In this document: positions 22,611 to 33,042 of the stretch, one piece after another | Numbering within the stretch: the stretch's first letter is position 1 | Layout of the letters: each line of letters starts with the position of its first letter | Source: Paenibacillus sp. W2I17 | Lineage (GTDB): Bacteria > Bacillota > Bacilli > Paenibacillales > Paenibacillaceae | Direction of reading: 5' to 3' | Assembly (NCBI RefSeq): GCF_030815985.1 | Contig: NZ_JAUSXM010000001.1 | Location: 3,596,001 to 3,660,000 of the forward strand | DNA: 64,000 nt | Made by a program: the position numbers and the translations under genes | Notes under the pieces: generated by a model | The model's database searches: none | What the model saw: the letters and a program-made list of their open reading frames with translations, nothing else | Told to the model about the DNA's origin: nothing

Positions 22611-22648
22611 TCTTGTGTGTTATTAACATTATATATAGAAGGAAACTC

Positions 22649-23824
22649 TTAATGTTGTGCCTGTGCTGATGCTGGAGGCGTCATTGCCATTTGTCCATTA
22701 CCTGCTTTTTGCATGCCAACTCTCAGCAACGTAATTCCCCACGTTATAATCGAGATCAACAGAAGATGAACCATGTATCCACCCACTGCTTCTCCACTAT
22801 AGATCAAACGCATAAATCCCTGTACCCCATTGGAAGCGGGTAGAAAGTTTCCAATATAACGGTAGAATGGCGCCAGCATCTCGGCTGGAATGATATTTCC
22901 TGCTGTCATCAACTGGAGCGGAACCATTGCTACATTAAATAGAGGGCCTGCATTACCAAACAGGGCAAAACTCATTTGTGTAAAACAGATACAAGCCAGA
23001 CTCACCAGCACATGATACAGATACAAAGCGCCGAAGGAACTCGCAACATCCGTGAACTGAAGAGCTACTATATCCACAATCAGAGGAACGATCACAGCTA
23101 TACACAATAACAGCAATTGCCGTCCCCAGAAGATTTCCCATTTGGAGTGGTTACGCTTCATGATATTCGACGTAATATTGAACTGAATGTTCATGGTCAT
23201 CGAAGCAATGTAGGTGATAAAACCCAGAATCATGGGCAGCATCGATGTTGCAAAATCACTCACGCTGTTCGTTTTATTAATTTCAGCCTTCACAGGCCCT
23301 TCATTCATCTTCGCCATCGCTTGTCCAATAGCTGCACTCAGTTCATCGCTGTTTGTACTATCGTTATTGAGTGTCACTTGAACCTTGGATTCCAGAATCC
23401 CTTGGCCCATTTGTGCGGTCATCCCGGTCGCAGCATGTTCCACAATGGATTTGGCTACATCCGCATTTCCCTGATTGATATAAAAGGACAAGCTCCCCTC
23501 TGTACCGCTACCAATCTGGTCAGCAAACCCTTCCGGAATCACAATAACCATCGCATACTTACCTGCATTCATCTGTTGCTCGGCTTCCTTCGCAGAATCC
23601 AGCACATTTACCTTGAACGGCGCGAGCGTCTCAATCTGCTTCTGTACCTCTGTTCCCTGTGTACCATCTTCGTTCACCAGAGCAACTTGAAGTTGATCCA
23701 CTCTCTCCGTGGCTTGATGATAACCCGTCATCCAGATCACAACAAATAACAACGGAACAATCAATGCAAAAACCAATCCTATTTTTGTCTGTGGCACTTT
23801 AAGAAAATCTTTGAAGCTTCTCAT
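22649..23824 (-). CDS. YhgE/Pip-like ABC-2 type membrane protein
   Basis: Predicted membrane protein of 391 aa. One N-terminal membrane segment (KIGLVFALIVPLLFVVIWMT) is followed by an extracytoplasmic domain of about 170 residues (residues 35-200) and then five or six hydrophobic segments. This layout matches the YhgE/Pip and ABC-2 permease superfamily used for drug export, lipid-linked export or phage infection protein. The segment KYAMVIVIPEGFADQIGSG is typical of the extracytoplasmic domain. No ATPase gene is adjacent. A MarR regulator gene lies 80 nt upstream on the same strand, suggesting a drug-inducible efflux function. Confidence 0.82.
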   Translation of the reverse strand: MRSFKDFLKVPQTKIGLVFALIVPLLFVVIWMTGYHQATERVDQLQVALVNEDGTQGTEVQKQIETLAPFKVNVLDSAKEAEQQMNAGKYAMVIVIPEGFADQIGSGTEGSLSFYINQGNADVAKSIVEHAATGMTAQMGQGILESKVQVTLNNDSTNSDELSAAIGQAMAKMNEGPVKAEINKTNSVSDFATSMLPMILGFITYIASMTMNIQFNITSNIMKRNHSKWEIFWGRQLLLLCIAVIVPLIVDIVALQFTDVASSFGALYLYHVLVSLACICFTQMSFALFGNAGPLFNVAMVPLQLMTAGNIIPAEMLAPFYRYIGNFLPASNGVQGFMRLIYSGEAVGGYMVHLLLISIITWGITLLRVGMQKAGNGQMAMTPPASAQAQH

Positions 23825-23904
23825 TCGTTCACGACTCCCGTTAGTTAAAATTAAAATAATTGCACTACATATATATGCACGTGCACATATTTGGTCAAAA
23901 AAAT

Positions 23905-24336
23905 TTATTTCATCTTCTCATAGATGCGATTCATCACATTCATGAATGCTTCAAGCTCTTCAGGGGAACATTCGGCGAGTGCCTCTTGCTCTTGCTGTTT
24001 TGCCTTTGGTGTAAGAACGTTATTCATTTCCAGTCCTTCCGCCGTCAAACAAAGCAAAACCGCTCTGCGGTCCTGTGGATCTTCTTCTCTTGTCACCAGA
24101 CCTTTGCGAATCAACTTGTCTATAATTTTACCTACCGTTGTCTGGTCCCGCACTGTTAATTCAGCCAGTTTTTTCTGTGATATATGGCTTCCAGCCTTGC
24201 TCAATTCATTCAAGACTGCAAATTGTTCCGGTGTAATATCCTGTTCACTCAGATTTCTGGTTGTTGTTTTTTTATATGCCAGATACGTCCGTGACAGAAT
24301 CAGTCCAAGTGGATTTTCATCCATATTAACAGGCAT
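23905..24336 (-). CDS. MarR family transcriptional regulator
   Basis: Predicted 143-aa winged-helix regulator. The core shows LSEQDITPEQFAVLNELSKA, the recognition helix region SQKKLAELTVRDQTTVGKII and the wing KGLVTREEDPQDRRAVLLCL, all typical of MarR. The start ATG at 24336 has AAAGGAGC 7 nt upstream; the frame from 24372 includes the ribosome site. It probably represses itself and the downstream membrane protein gene (22649-23824), releasing upon binding a small ligand. No clear operator palindrome was identified. Confidence 0.9.
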   Translation of the reverse strand: MPVNMDENPLGLILSRTYLAYKKTTTRNLSEQDITPEQFAVLNELSKAGSHISQKKLAELTVRDQTTVGKIIDKLIRKGLVTREEDPQDRRAVLLCLTAEGLEMNNVLTPKAKQQEQEALAECSPEELEAFMNVMNRIYEKMK

Positions 24337-24501
24337 GCTGATGCTCCTTTCTCTATATAGTAGCACTACCATCTAATTTGCGTAAGCTCTATATTATTAC
24401 CATATTTACATTACTGTCAATTTAATTTTTTATCTTTTCAAGCAAAAAGAGACCCACCCGTTAGTCAGGCAGCTCTCTCCTCTGGCATCGTCAAGCTATA
24501 C

Positions 24502-24669
24502 TTACTCGGGCTTGCCACTTGTAGTTTCGGTATCGTCCTTCTTCTTTGTACCTTTACTTTTATAAGGCTTCGGGGCACTTTTCGCCCGGTTAGCAGCGGC
24601 TTGCCAACGGTTCCAGCCTTTCTTACCCGTACCACGGCCGGTGCCGCCTTTTCCTTTTGCATTGCTCAT
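24502..24669 (-). CDS. Small basic Gly/Lys-rich protein of unknown function
   Basis: A 55-aa protein rich in Lys, Gly, Arg and Thr: it begins MSNAKGKGGTGRGTGKKGWN and continues RWQAAANRAKSAPKPYK. It has no hydrophobic core and is probably disordered or nucleic-acid binding. The ATG at 24669 follows GGAGTGATAAC, a fair ribosome site. I recall similar small proteins in Paenibacillus genomes but know no function. Transcribed alone. The alternative overlapping frame at 24465-24662 has no ribosome site. Confidence 0.55.
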   Translation of the reverse strand: MSNAKGKGGTGRGTGKKGWNRWQAAANRAKSAPKPYKSKGTKKKDDTETTSGKPE

Positions 24670-24813
24670 GTTATCACTCCAATAATCCTGTATATGCTTA
24701 AAAATGACCGTCCTCGGTAACTTATTATGCAACCCAGCCCATCTAATTCACTTCCAGCATTCTTATTATACCAAAAATCCACGTCTTTACGTCCATTTCC
24801 ATAAATCATTGTA

Positions 24814-24842
24814 TTGTTATTCTGTTATGAAAGCGGTATAGT
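24814..24842 (+). promoter_or_regulatory. Promoter of licT
   Basis: TTGTTA (24814-24819) and TATAGT (24837-24842) with a 17-nt spacer, about 36 nt before the first RAT sequence. Confidence 0.65.
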
Positions 24843-24877
24843 GGACATAATTGAAAGAGGAAGCTGCGTCTTCTTCG

Positions 24878-24945
24878 GGATTGTTACTGGTAAGCAGGCG
24901 ATACCCAAACCAAGGCTGTCTATTAAGCCTTAGTTTGGGTTTTTT
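24878..24945 (+). promoter_or_regulatory. RAT antiterminator and overlapping terminator in the licT leader
   Basis: The ribonucleic antiterminator reads GGGATTGTTACTGGTAAGCA then GGCGATACCC (24878-24907), matching the LicT/SacY-type consensus. Its 3' end overlaps the terminator stem ACCCAAACCAAGGCT / AGCCTTAGTTTGGGT with a T-run (24903-24945). Active LicT dimers would bind the RAT and block the terminator, giving positive autoregulation. Confidence 0.92.
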
Positions 24946-24980
24946 GTTATTATTACGACCAATTGAGGTGAAACACATAT

Positions 24981-25841
24981 ATGATCATCCGTCAGATTTT
25001 TAACAACAATGTCATCCGGGCTGAGAACCAGGTTGGTCACGAATTTGTTGTCATTGGCAACGGTCTTGGCTTCAAAAAGAAAAACGGACAGCCTGTGGAT
25101 GAGGATAAAATCGAAAAAACCTTTGTGCTGAAATCGGATAAAATACCGCAAAAATTAATTGATCTGATTGGGGAAACATCGGTCGAATATTTGAAGTTAG
25201 CGGACGAAATTGTGGGCCATGCCAAACAGGAAATGGGCGATGTTTTTAGTGATAATATCTATATATCATTGATCGATCATATTCAGTTTGCCATTACCCG
25301 GTACCGTAAATCCGTCGGGCTGAAGAATTCCCTTTTGTGGCAGATCAAGAAGTTTTACAAGAAGGAGTTTGGGATTGGCATGAACGCTGTGGAGCTGATT
25401 CAGGAACAATTCGGCATCCAGATGGATGAACATGAGGCCAGCTTTATTGCGATGCATTTTGTAAACGCTCGTCAAGATGCTCAAGGCATGAAACAAACCG
25501 TTGAAATTACTGAAGTTATTGATGATATTTTCAACATTGTGACCAACCATTACCACATCGCCTTGGATGAGAATTCATTTAATTATTCCCGGTTTATTAC
25601 CCATCTTCAATATTTTGTGCAGCGAATATTGAGTAATGAACAGGAGCAATTTGCTTCAGGAGATAACTTTCTGTATGAGCAAGTGAAAGACAAATACAGC
25701 AAGGCTTTTCAGTGCACACAGCGGATCAATCAGTACCTTGAAGACAAGTTTGAAAGTGCCATGTCCATTGATGAAAAGGTGTATTTGACGATCCATATTC
25801 AACGTGTCACTTCCCGTAACGAGCTTCTCGACGCGGAATAA
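24981..25841 (+). CDS. licT: Transcription antiterminator, BglG/LicT family
   Basis: RNA-binding antiterminator of 286 aa controlled by the PTS. Residues 1-55 form the CAT RNA-binding domain (IIRQIFNNNVIRAENQVGHE, GNGLGFKKKNGQPVDE). Two PRD domains follow (about 70-170 and 175-280), with the phosphorylatable His residues in contexts such as LIDHIQFAI, SFIAMHFVNA, SRFITHLQYFV and VYLTIHIQRV. Absence of substrate and EIIB-P phosphorylation inhibit PRD1; HPr-P activates PRD2. RAT sequences lie in front of licT itself and of bglP, giving a self-contained beta-glucoside switch. GAGGTG precedes the ATG. Confidence 0.95.
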   Translation: MIIRQIFNNNVIRAENQVGHEFVVIGNGLGFKKKNGQPVDEDKIEKTFVLKSDKIPQKLIDLIGETSVEYLKLADEIVGHAKQEMGDVFSDNIYISLIDHIQFAITRYRKSVGLKNSLLWQIKKFYKKEFGIGMNAVELIQEQFGIQMDEHEASFIAMHFVNARQDAQGMKQTVEITEVIDDIFNIVTNHYHIALDENSFNYSRFITHLQYFVQRILSNEQEQFASGDNFLYEQVKDKYSKAFQCTQRINQYLEDKFESAMSIDEKVYLTIHIQRVTSRNELLDAE

Positions 25842-25848
25842 AAAAAGC

Positions 25849-25877
25849 TTGCAAACGATTTCGGCGTCATATATAGT
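25849..25877 (+). promoter_or_regulatory. bglP promoter with cre box over the -35 region
   Basis: TTGCAA (25849-25854) and TATAGT (25872-25877) are 17 nt apart. The -35 hexamer starts the sequence TTGCAAACGATTTCG (25849-25863), which fits the CcpA cre consensus WTGNAANCGNWNNCW at 14 of 15 positions. CcpA bound here would block this promoter, i.e. glucose repression. Confidence 0.8.
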
Positions 25878-25898
25878 AGGTCTCACAACTTAACGACA

Positions 25899-25990
25899 AG
25901 GATTGTTACTGCTCAAGCAGGCGATACCTAAATGATTGGCAACAGGTCATCTTTCCGATGATCATAGCCATTCGTTTAGGTATTTTTTTG
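25899..25990 (+). promoter_or_regulatory. Second RAT antiterminator and terminator before bglP
   Basis: RAT: AGGATTGTTACTGCTCAAGC then AGGCGATACCT (25899-25929). The overlapping terminator pairs ACCTAAATGATTGGC with GCCATTCGTTTAGGT and ends in seven T (25925-25990). A second LicT target, it separates bglP expression from licT. Confidence 0.92.
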
Positions 25991-26007
25991 TTTTCAGGCA
26001 ATCTTAA

Positions 26008-27924
<1,917 letters not shown>

Positions 27925-27954
27925 CACAACTTATATTATACGAATTCAACTTAG

Positions 27955-29376
<1,422 letters not shown>

Positions 29377-29389
29377 TACCGTACTATTA

Positions 29390-29432
29390 AAAAAATCGAC
29401 TCCACATGAAACATGTGAAGTCGACTTTTTTG
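29390..29432. terminator. Terminator of the bgl operon (bidirectional)
   Basis: TCGACTCCACATG and CATGTGAAGTCGA pair around AAA, flanked by six A and six T. It lies between bglH and the convergent MFS gene. Confidence 0.88.
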
Positions 29433-29476
29433 GTGTTGATGCATTGATGTGGAAGCTTTCTTTTCCAATTATAAAG

Positions 29477-30697
29477 TTACATTTCAGCCTTCGGTTGCTT
29501 TACCGCTTTGGCCCCTCTAAGTACCCGTAGGGATAACAGGAAACAGATCGCCAAAACGGCTGCTGCTGAAACGTAAGGATAGTTAATATTCACATCGAAC
29601 AGTGCTCCAGCTACGATCGGACCTGCGATATTCCCCAAACTGGTATAAGCCGAGTTCAGTCCGGCCACAAAGCCTTGTTGTTCTTGTGCCAGTTTGGACA
29701 TCTGTGTACTGATCGCCGGACGTAAAATATCCATACCCAGAAAGACGATAAACGTTACGACAAGAATCATCCAGTACGTACTTACAAACAAGGTCAACAG
29801 TACAAATACGGCTACAAATAACAGACAGACCGATATAACCATCTTTTCACCAAACCGGTTGAGCAACCAACCGATCAGAGATACTTGTACAACCGCACCC
29901 GCGATGGAACCAAAAGTAATAATGAATGCAATGTCTTTGGTCGTGAAACCAAACTTGTGATCTACAAACAGAGAAAATACCGTCTCATAGTTCGCCAGAC
30001 CAAATGCCATAACAAATACAATAATCAAGCTAAAAAAGTACGGTTCACGGTATGAATTCAGCAATTGGGATACCATGCCCGGAGCTTTGACCTTTGTTAA
30101 ACCAGGGATAGGTTTACTTTGTTCTCCTGTACTTCGTGCAGATTCCGGCAAAATAATCAATGTAATAATTGATGCAAGCAACCCGGCAACCCCTGCGGCG
30201 TAGAAGGGAATTCGAATGCCAAAGTCCGCAATGTACCCACCAATTCCCGGACCGATGATAAATCCGGTTGTAATCGCTGCATTAATCAATCCCATACCTT
30301 TGCCGCGTTCTTCCTCCGTTGTAATATCTGCGGTGTAAGCCATAACCGCCGGGAAGATCATCGCCGCACCAATACCACCAAGCATCCGGGCTGCGAAGAG
30401 TAGCACTGGTGCGTTGACCGCACCAAACATAAACTCGGATACGGCAAAGATCAGCATGCCGCCAACGATAATTTTTTTACGTCCCCATGTATCCGACCAA
30501 CGACCCGCAAGCGGGGAGAACAGAAACTGGGTGAAGGAAAATGCCGCTACCAGCAATCCGACCGTGAATCCGGTGATATGCAGTAGATCCATATACGCAG
30601 GCATGATCGGTACAACCAGACCAATACCCGTAAAAACGAGAAAAATATTAAACATTAACAGCAGCAGTGCGCCCCTGTTCCGTGTTAGTAATGCCAT
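29477..30697 (-). CDS. MFS multidrug efflux transporter, DHA1 family (NorA/Blt-like)
   Basis: Proton-coupled exporter of 406 aa with about twelve hydrophobic segments. Motif A lies in the loop after segment 2 (GRWSDTWGRKKIIVGG), and motif C of antiporters in segment 5 (GFIIGPGIGGYIADFG). Overall resemblance is to NorA/Blt and Tet-type pumps. The start is the ATG at 30697 with GGAGG 8 nt upstream; the 8-residue extension has none. A tetR-type gene lies 32 nt upstream on the same strand, so pump and repressor form one operon, with a probable operator at 31358-31379. Drug range cannot be read from the sequence. Confidence 0.92.
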   Translation of the reverse strand: MALLTRNRGALLLLMFNIFLVFTGIGLVVPIMPAYMDLLHITGFTVGLLVAAFSFTQFLFSPLAGRWSDTWGRKKIIVGGMLIFAVSEFMFGAVNAPVLLFAARMLGGIGAAMIFPAVMAYTADITTEEERGKGMGLINAAITTGFIIGPGIGGYIADFGIRIPFYAAGVAGLLASIITLIILPESARSTGEQSKPIPGLTKVKAPGMVSQLLNSYREPYFFSLIIVFVMAFGLANYETVFSLFVDHKFGFTTKDIAFIITFGSIAGAVVQVSLIGWLLNRFGEKMVISVCLLFVAVFVLLTLFVSTYWMILVVTFIVFLGMDILRPAISTQMSKLAQEQQGFVAGLNSAYTSLGNIAGPIVAGALFDVNINYPYVSAAAVLAICFLLSLRVLRGAKAVKQPKAEM

Positions 30698-30729
30698 GAT
30701 TCCATCCTCCGTAGTTGTCAAAATGTTGC

Positions 30730-31335
30730 TTAAGCTTTATCTTTTGCAATGCCGTGCAAGAATACACTAGCGGCCTGGCGATATAACGCAAGAGCCTGAT
30801 CAGGCTCCATCCCCCGTGACATCTGACTAAGGCCAATAATGGTACTTTCCAATATGAGCGCGAGATTATCTACATTGTCTGCTTTGAACTCACCGCTCTC
30901 AATGCCTTGTTCTATCATTTGTTTATTAAATTGAATATGCCGCTCAAACATTAAGGAGATCCGCTCCTCAATATCGTTTTCTTTCTTCTCCCCTGTGAAG
31001 AACTCATCAGCCGCCTTTGTCAGCGGGTGATTCATGTCATCCATGACGAGTTGTTCAGCCAGACCGTATATCTTTTCCGTGGAGGTGCGATAGAGATGTT
31101 CTTTGGCCGCCCAACTCTCTTCCCACTCCCGATCCCACTCATCGATTAGATAGAGGAACAGACCTTCCTTACTTTTAAAATGGTAATATATATTGCCTTT
31201 GCTGCTGCCCGTCGCAGCTACAATATCCTCAATGGACGTTGCTTTATAACCTTTTTGTACAAAAAGGGCTTTGGAAGCATCCGCAAGTTTTTTCTTGGTC
31301 TGCTCAGTCTGTAGTTGTTTTTTATTCATATTCAT
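30730..31335 (-). CDS. TetR family transcriptional repressor
   Basis: Predicted 201-aa repressor. The N-terminal helix-turn-helix is visible: KLADASKALFVQKGYKATSI, then EDIVAATGSSKGNIYYHFKS, where SKGNIYYHF is the recognition helix region. The C-terminal ligand domain is diverse, as expected. GGAGTG lies 9 nt before the ATG. It precedes the MFS pump gene in an operon and has a palindrome upstream of its start, consistent with autorepression relieved by a pump substrate. Confidence 0.92.
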   Translation of the reverse strand: MNMNKKQLQTEQTKKKLADASKALFVQKGYKATSIEDIVAATGSSKGNIYYHFKSKEGLFLYLIDEWDREWEESWAAKEHLYRTSTEKIYGLAEQLVMDDMNHPLTKAADEFFTGEKKENDIEERISLMFERHIQFNKQMIEQGIESGEFKADNVDNLALILESTIIGLSQMSRGMEPDQALALYRQAASVFLHGIAKDKA

Positions 31336-31357
31336 TCCATTTCACTCCGTCCCATCC

Positions 31358-31379
31358 ATACTGAACATTCGTTCTGTAT
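31358..31379 (-). promoter_or_regulatory. Probable TetR operator
   Basis: An interrupted palindrome ATACTGAAC-ATTC-GTTCTGTAT (two 9-nt halves, with one mismatched pair) lies 23 nt upstream of the tetR-type start codon. Placement and size fit a TetR-family operator for the repressor-pump operon. Confidence 0.65.
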
Positions 31380-31424
31380 TTTAACAGATGCACCCAATAT
31401 AAGCAATGAAAAAGGTACGACTGA

Positions 31425-31460
31425 CAAAAAAAGAACCTTCCTATTAATCTAGGAAGGCTC
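31425..31460 (-). terminator. Terminator of the VOC protein gene
   Basis: On the minus strand GAGCCTTCCT pairs with AGGAAGGTTC and is followed by eight T, 18 nt after the stop codon. Confidence 0.85.
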
Positions 31461-31477
31461 TAGTTATTTTCAGTTTA

Positions 31478-31897
31478 TTACTCGGAAGGAAAAGCGCTGA
31501 GATCCATATAGGAAACTTCCCACAGGTGATCATCCAGATCCTGAAAACTCCATCCGTACATAAATCCGTGATCTTGTGGTTCGTTGGATGGCTTCCCTCC
31601 TGCATCGAGGGCAGCTTGTACAATCACATCTACCTGCTCACGGCTATCTACAGACAGGGCAACGATGACTTCGGTTGTATCGGCGGCATTGGAGATTTTT
31701 TTTGAAATGAAGGATTGGAAACGTTCCTCCACCAGAAGCATGGCATAAATATTATCCCCGATGATCATACAAGTAGCAGACTCGTCCGTAAAATTGGCGT
31801 CAAACTCAAATCCCACCTTGGTAAAAAACTCAACGGATTTCTTCAAATCTTGAACAGGTAAATTGACAAAAATCTGCTTAGCACGAATAGCCACCAT
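31478..31897 (-). CDS. VOC superfamily (glyoxalase/bleomycin resistance-like) protein
   Basis: A 139-aa vicinal-oxygen-chelate fold protein. The first beta-alpha-beta unit QIFVNLPVQDLKKSVEFFTK, VGFEFDANFTDE and the closing FQDLDDHLWEVSYMD are typical of the family. In metal-binding members the Glu of LWEVSYMD would be a ligand. Function of this subgroup is unknown; candidates are fosfomycin/bleomycin-type resistance or an isomerase. GAGGTGATCG precedes the ATG. Stands alone between the TetR gene and a divergent methyltransferase gene; 31898-32172 is the shared upstream region. Confidence 0.85.
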   Translation of the reverse strand: MVAIRAKQIFVNLPVQDLKKSVEFFTKVGFEFDANFTDESATCMIIGDNIYAMLLVEERFQSFISKKISNAADTTEVIVALSVDSREQVDVIVQAALDAGGKPSNEPQDHGFMYGWSFQDLDDHLWEVSYMDLSAFPSE

Positions 31898-32172
31898 CGA
31901 TCACCTCGAACTCATAGAATAGATTCCACCTCAAAATAACACCTCGCGTATACGCTGTCAATTGATTATAATGGAGACATTCCAACTTGTGAGGTGACAC
32001 GGATGTTGCTCCGTATTGTTCGAAGTAACTAGTCGTCGGGCTGGGTCAAAACGCGTACCAGCTATCAAGGGATACGTCTGTCCATTTGATCCTATTCGAC
32101 CATTTACACTAGAACGATTTGGCACAACTCTCTTGTCCTGTTCAAACAAACTCACATTGGAGGAATATGAAA

Positions 32173-32928
32173 ATGAAAAACAAAATAGATTACGCTGACT
32201 TTTATGAACGAGTAGGCCGGACGAATGGCTGGAACTTCAGCTCCATGAACGTTGTCTCGGAGAAAATCGGATGGAACTTCTATGAGGAAGTTGTTCGCCA
32301 TACGCGATCGTCCGATCTGTTGCTGGATATTGGAACAGGTGGCGGAGAAGCTATTCTGTCCATTGCGGAAGATGCCTTATTACTGGTGGGAATTGATCTC
32401 GCTCAAGGAATGATTGAGACCGCACAGCATAATCTTCAGGCTACGGACGGTCATTCCAATGTACGCTTTCTTCATATGGACGCAGAAAAACTGGCTTTTC
32501 CAGATTACTTCTTTAATGTGGTATCTTCCAGACACTCTGGGTTCTCTGCTTCAGAAGTATTTAGGGTTCTTGCTCAGGGTGGGATATTTCTAACCCAGCA
32601 GGTCAGCGAACATGATAAATCCAACCTTTCAGAAGCTTTTGGCCGTGGACAGAGCCTTGGCATTCAACCTGGTACATTGATGGAACGATACATACATGAA
32701 CTTCAAAAAGTAGGTTTCCAGGACATTCAGGTCCGTGAATATAATGTGGTGGAGCATTACGCTACATCCGAAGATTTGATGTTTCTCCTAACCCATGCAC
32801 CCATCATTCCTGATTTCGGGAAGGTAGACACTGACTTTGAGCGATTCCAGCAGTTTGTGAATGAACATCACGACGAGAAGGGCATTCGTACCAACTCGGC
32901 ACGCTTCATGATCACTGCCCGGAAATAA
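32173..32928 (+). CDS. Class I SAM-dependent methyltransferase
   Basis: Cytoplasmic methyltransferase of 251 aa. SAM-binding motif I is LLLDIGTGGGEAILSIAE (about residue 52-69), followed by the acidic end of strand 2 (GIDLAQGMIE) and motif III FLHMDAEKLAFPDYFFN. The N-terminal segment MKNKIDYADFYERVGRTNGW resembles Bacillus methyltransferases of unknown substrate. I chose the ATG at 32173 (8 nt after GGAGGA) over 32167 or the long frame from 32119. Monocistronic, with a terminator shared with the convergent PBP gene. Confidence 0.88.
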   Translation: MKNKIDYADFYERVGRTNGWNFSSMNVVSEKIGWNFYEEVVRHTRSSDLLLDIGTGGGEAILSIAEDALLLVGIDLAQGMIETAQHNLQATDGHSNVRFLHMDAEKLAFPDYFFNVVSSRHSGFSASEVFRVLAQGGIFLTQQVSEHDKSNLSEAFGRGQSLGIQPGTLMERYIHELQKVGFQDIQVREYNVVEHYATSEDLMFLLTHAPIIPDFGKVDTDFERFQQFVNEHHDEKGIRTNSARFMITARK

Positions 32929-32954
32929 ACGATTCCGTATTGAATAAAATGAAA

Positions 32955-33007
32955 CAAAAAAAGTCCCGGTCTCATGTTCGAACTATAACATGGTGACCGG
33001 GTCTTTT
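32955..33007. terminator. Bidirectional terminator between methyltransferase and PBP genes
   Basis: CCCGGT and ACCGGG, with inner CATGTT/AACATG, form a hairpin flanked by A8 and TCTTTT; it lies between two convergent stop codons. Confidence 0.85.
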
Positions 33008-33042
33008 CATTATGTTTGCGGAGGCTATATGTTAAATCAGAG

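Noticed and set aside
24465..24662. 65-aa minus-strand ORF overlapping the small basic protein
   Set aside because: No ribosome site and worse sequence features than the frame starting at 24669.
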